Origin: Pseudomonas frederiksbergensis
GTDB lineage: Bacteria > Pseudomonadota > Gammaproteobacteria > Pseudomonadales > Pseudomonadaceae
Assembly (NCBI RefSeq): GCF_003732275.1
Contig: NZ_MOBM01000038.1
Coordinates: 248,001-312,000, forward strand
DNA length: 64,000 nt
Reading direction: 5' to 3'
Part shown: piece after piece, positions 61,546 to 64,000 of the stretch
Layout: each line of letters begins with the position of its first letter
Numbering within the stretch: the stretch's first letter is position 1
The notes under the pieces: generated by a model
Seen by the model: only the letters and a program-made list of their open reading frames with translations
What the model was told of the DNA's origin: nothing
Database searches by the model: none
Made by a program: the position numbers and the translations under genes

Positions 61546-62547
61546 ATGACCGATCACTCTCTCTCGCAAGCCCAATACGACGCCATCACCGATGCCGCTG
61601 CGCACTGGTGCATGCGTCTGCACGCCACCGACTGCACGGCCGAAGAACGCCTGGCGTTCGAGCAATGGCGTGACGCCCATCCTCTGCATGCCTTCGAGTA
61701 CGAAGCCATGCTGCAGATCTGGGATGTGGCTGGGGATTTGCCTCGTCCCGAATCTCCCGCGCCGGCAGTTGGCATCAAACCGGCAAAGTCCTGGCGCACC
61801 TTCGGCATTGCAGCCACCGTCTGTGCCCTGGCATTGCCACTGGCGGCATACACCGGATGGAACCTGGGTTGGCTGCCCAATGCCTACCAGCATTTCGAGG
61901 CGACAGACAATGTTCGTCAGGTCACGCTGGGCGACGGCAGTCAGGTGGAGCTGAACCTGGGCAGTGAACTGACGTTCAGCAACTACAAGGATGAACGTCG
62001 TGTCACGTTGAAAAAAGGCGAAGCCTTCTTCAACGTCAGTCACGACGTGCAGCACCCTTTCATTGTCAGGGCGGCCGACGGCAGAATTCGCGTCACCGGA
62101 ACCCGATTCAACGTCTGGATGTATGAGGATCAGGTACGCGTGAACCTGATCGAAGGTTCCGTCCTGGTAACCAGCAATGGTGCTCTGCCCGGCGAGGGCT
62201 CACGTCTCGAACCTGCCATGCAGGCACGTTACCGACACGGCGACTTCACACCGCAAATCAGCCAGACCTCTGCCGATGACCATTCGCTGGCGTGGCGCAG
62301 CGGAAAACTGGTGCTCGATGATCTGACGCTGACCGATGCCCTGCCCTTGATCAATCGTTATTTGAACAAGCCAGTCATGATCGCAGACCACAGTACTGGC
62401 TCGATTCGCCTCGGCGGCATCTACAACATCAAGGAACTCAACAACCTGGTGGCTTCGCTACCCAAGGTGCTGCCGGTCTACCTGACCCGCAATAAGGACG
62501 GCAATCCGGTCCTCAATTCGATCCCGCAACAAGCCCCAAAAAGCTGA
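61546..62547 (+). CDS. FecR-type anti-sigma factor, possibly FpvR-like
   Basis: Single-pass inner-membrane regulator of an ECF sigma factor, 333 residues. The cytosolic anti-sigma part (1-80) has HWCMRLHATDCTAEERLAFEQW and DAHPLHAFEYEAM; a helix follows (about 87-108), then the periplasmic FecR domain (VRQVTLGDGSQVELN; ITVKGTRF-like RVTGTRFNVWMYEDQVRVNL) and an STN-like C-terminus (LTLTDALPLINRYLNKPV). No sigma gene lies upstream, where FecI-type genes normally sit. Its convergent neighbour is pvdQ, so FpvR or a related siderophore anti-sigma is the best guess. Confidence 0.85.
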   Translation: MTDHSLSQAQYDAITDAAAHWCMRLHATDCTAEERLAFEQWRDAHPLHAFEYEAMLQIWDVAGDLPRPESPAPAVGIKPAKSWRTFGIAATVCALALPLAAYTGWNLGWLPNAYQHFEATDNVRQVTLGDGSQVELNLGSELTFSNYKDERRVTLKKGEAFFNVSHDVQHPFIVRAADGRIRVTGTRFNVWMYEDQVRVNLIEGSVLVTSNGALPGEGSRLEPAMQARYRHGDFTPQISQTSADDHSLAWRSGKLVLDDLTLTDALPLINRYLNKPVMIADHSTGSIRLGGIYNIKELNNLVASLPKVLPVYLTRNKDGNPVLNSIPQQAPKS

Positions 62548-62585
62548 AGGCCGCCACCCTTGCGGGGTGCGGCCTTCACTTTTGA
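62545..62585 (+). terminator. Terminator between fecR and pvdQ
   Basis: TGAAGGCCGC...GCGGCCTTCA hairpin directly overlapping the fecR stop, followed by CTTTT on the plus strand; may serve both converging genes. Confidence 0.88.
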
Positions 62586-62602
62586 TTCAAACGCTATCGC
62601 GA

Positions 62603-64000
62603 CTACTGCGCGGCGATCTTCCCTGCTTTTTCATCCTGCTCTCGAATCGTCTGAGCCTGATACTGCGGATCGGACGTGATCTGCTGCTCGGTAAACGGCA
62701 ACACACTCAGCTGTTTCTTCGAAAAGGCCAGTGTCTGATCCCGGGAGTACTTCGACGCCGGGTCACTGGACAACGAGAAAGCCAGTAAGCCCCGAGCCTG
62801 CGGTCCCTTATCATCGAAAGTCACCACCTGCAAATAGCTGGTACCACTGACGACTTCGCGTTTTCCGTCGCTTCTCGGCACGCTTTGGATCGCGTTATAC
62901 ACACCCAGCGTGCCCGGCCCGCCGTGGATCGGCGTTTGCTGCCCGCCACTGCTGACCACCTGGATATCACCCCAGCGGCTATCGGCCTTCAGGCCAAGGG
63001 CTTTCACCTGTTCGACCGAAGCCATCATCGCCGCCCGAATCGCTTTGGCAACATCTGGCCGTTCAATTGCCAGGCCATGTGGAGTGTTTTGCGGATCCTT
63101 CGGATCGAACGCTACACGCCAGATATCAGGGATCTGCTGTAACGGCTCCATGACATTCTGAAAATGCACAAAGCCCAGTCCACTGTCCAGATTCACCCGG
63201 CGATCCCAGGCCTTGAGGCTGGCACACAGCGGTGTAAGCGTCGGTGCATCGGCGCCGAGATTCGCGGCGCAGAACTGCAGCAGATCCGGCATCACTTGGG
63301 CCGCCTGATACACCTGATCGTCCATCACCATGTGTTGCAGATCGGCCGCAGCGACAGGGCCGGCCTTGCTCAATGTGCCCAGACGCTCCAGTGCGAAACG
63401 CGAACGCAGCCCCAACGGCTGATTGTCCTGACTGATCAACGGCGAAAAACCGGTGAGCGGTTGTGCCGGGTTGGCCATCCAGGCCGAATCATTGGAATGC
63501 TGCACAAAGTCTTTGCGCAGCAGTTGCGGCAACTTGTCTGCCGCGTAGATACCTTTTTGCGCAGCGTGCGGGTCGATGTCCCAGGCACAGGCGCTGTTGG
63601 AACCGTCGAGCAGAATCATCTGTAATCCGGCCCGCGGATCGCTGCACTTGGCCAGCTTGTCGGCATTGACGTTCGGCACCACCGACAGGTTCATGTAAAG
63701 CGTCTGCCCTTGATCGTCCACCGCCAGGGTGTTGACCCACGGGATCCCCTGAATCTTGTGCAGCGATGCCTGCAAATCCTTGAGGCTGGTGGCACGGTTC
63801 ATCGCATACCACTGCTGCAAGACCCGGTCGTTCTCCAGGTTAGCGTCGCGCAGGCTATAGGCGAACTGGTTGTTCCAGTCCAGCTTACCGGGCCATTGCA
63901 CAATCGGGCCGAACTCCGAGCTGTAGACCACATGGGAGATTTGCCGGGTCTGGCCATCGGCTTGCTTCACGTTCACTGCCAGCGTCTGCTGTTTCATTGG
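62603..64000 (-). CDS. pvdQ: PvdQ-type N-terminal-nucleophile acylase (partial)
   Basis: C-terminal 466 codons of a periplasmic acylase that removes the myristoyl chain from pyoverdine precursor and can cleave long-chain acyl-homoserine lactones. Matches P. aeruginosa PvdQ closely: GPIVQWPGKLDWNNQFAYSLRDANLENDRVLQQWY, GIPWVNTLAVDDQGQTLYMN, RKDFVQHSNDSAWMANPAQPL, LDSGLGFVHFQ, GVYNAIQSVPRSDG and GTSYLQVVTF. The nucleophile Ser, signal peptide and alpha chain lie beyond the right edge, since the frame continues open to base 64000. Together with fecR this marks a pyoverdine locus. Confidence 0.92.
   Translation of the reverse strand, partial: PMKQQTLAVNVKQADGQTRQISHVVYSSEFGPIVQWPGKLDWNNQFAYSLRDANLENDRVLQQWYAMNRATSLKDLQASLHKIQGIPWVNTLAVDDQGQTLYMNLSVVPNVNADKLAKCSDPRAGLQMILLDGSNSACAWDIDPHAAQKGIYAADKLPQLLRKDFVQHSNDSAWMANPAQPLTGFSPLISQDNQPLGLRSRFALERLGTLSKAGPVAAADLQHMVMDDQVYQAAQVMPDLLQFCAANLGADAPTLTPLCASLKAWDRRVNLDSGLGFVHFQNVMEPLQQIPDIWRVAFDPKDPQNTPHGLAIERPDVAKAIRAAMMASVEQVKALGLKADSRWGDIQVVSSGGQQTPIHGGPGTLGVYNAIQSVPRSDGKREVVSGTSYLQVVTFDDKGPQARGLLAFSLSSDPASKYSRDQTLAFSKKQLSVLPFTEQQITSDPQYQAQTIREQDEKAGKIAAQ

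Overview
The window is chromosomal DNA of a Pseudomonas of the fluorescens group. Support comes from the mannitol-type xylB/fructokinase pair, a complete fapABCDEF amyloid operon, DpkA, a PvdQ-type acylase, several Pseudomonas-restricted small families (DUF2790, DUF1652) and about fifteen REP-type palindromes of the GTGGGAGC...GCTCGCGA, GTGGCGAGGGAGC and GTAGGAGCTG classes scattered between genes.

Layout. 1-2.5 kb: xylulokinase and fructokinase. 2.5-3.8 kb: an AT-rich patch with one unrecognised gene. 3.9-6.3 kb: small envelope or periplasmic genes, including ecotin. 6.3-7.6 kb: a short threonine dehydratase behind what reads as a complete leader-peptide attenuator. 7.6-8.0 kb: a frameshifted DUF2834 gene. 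8.1-11.8 kb: a CorA-like protein and a RimK-like ATP-grasp enzyme, divergent from a GNAT/C39-peptidase fusion. 11.9-15.6 kb: sugar dehydrogenase, Ku, LpxO. 15.6-17.45 kb: a gene-poor stretch ending in an integrase remnant. 17.5-28.4 kb: YbiT, MFS transporter, hydrolase, azoreductase/LysR, UppP, chemoreceptor, PnuC plus nicotinamide riboside kinase. 28.5-35.5 kb: the fap amyloid operon followed by a sigma-54 activator. 35.9-45.1 kb: delta-60 repeat protein, NhaB, an HAD/zwf/gnd operon and CptA. 45.3-56.2 kb: mostly housekeeping and accessory enzymes (ZapE, WYL regulator, PhoD-like, nitrilase/LysR, DpkA). 56.4-61.3 kb: a very large DUF6543-type toxin-like protein with a C-terminal HExxH metallopeptidase signature. 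61.5-64 kb: an orphan FecR anti-sigma gene and the C-terminal part of pvdQ, cut by the window edge.

The most noteworthy systems are: (i) the threonine dehydratase attenuator, whose leader peptide carries Ile-Ile-Thr-Ala-Ile codons and whose promoter places the start site on the leader ATG; (ii) the fap locus, with an unusually long, octapeptide-repeat FapC linker, a sigma-54-type promoter and an adjacent sigma-54 activator; (iii) the RimK-like ligase / GNAT-peptidase pair; (iv) the 1.6-kDa-residue-scale toxin-like protein (about 1,610-1,631 residues) with four copies of an internal module. No rRNA, tRNA or CRISPR array was seen.
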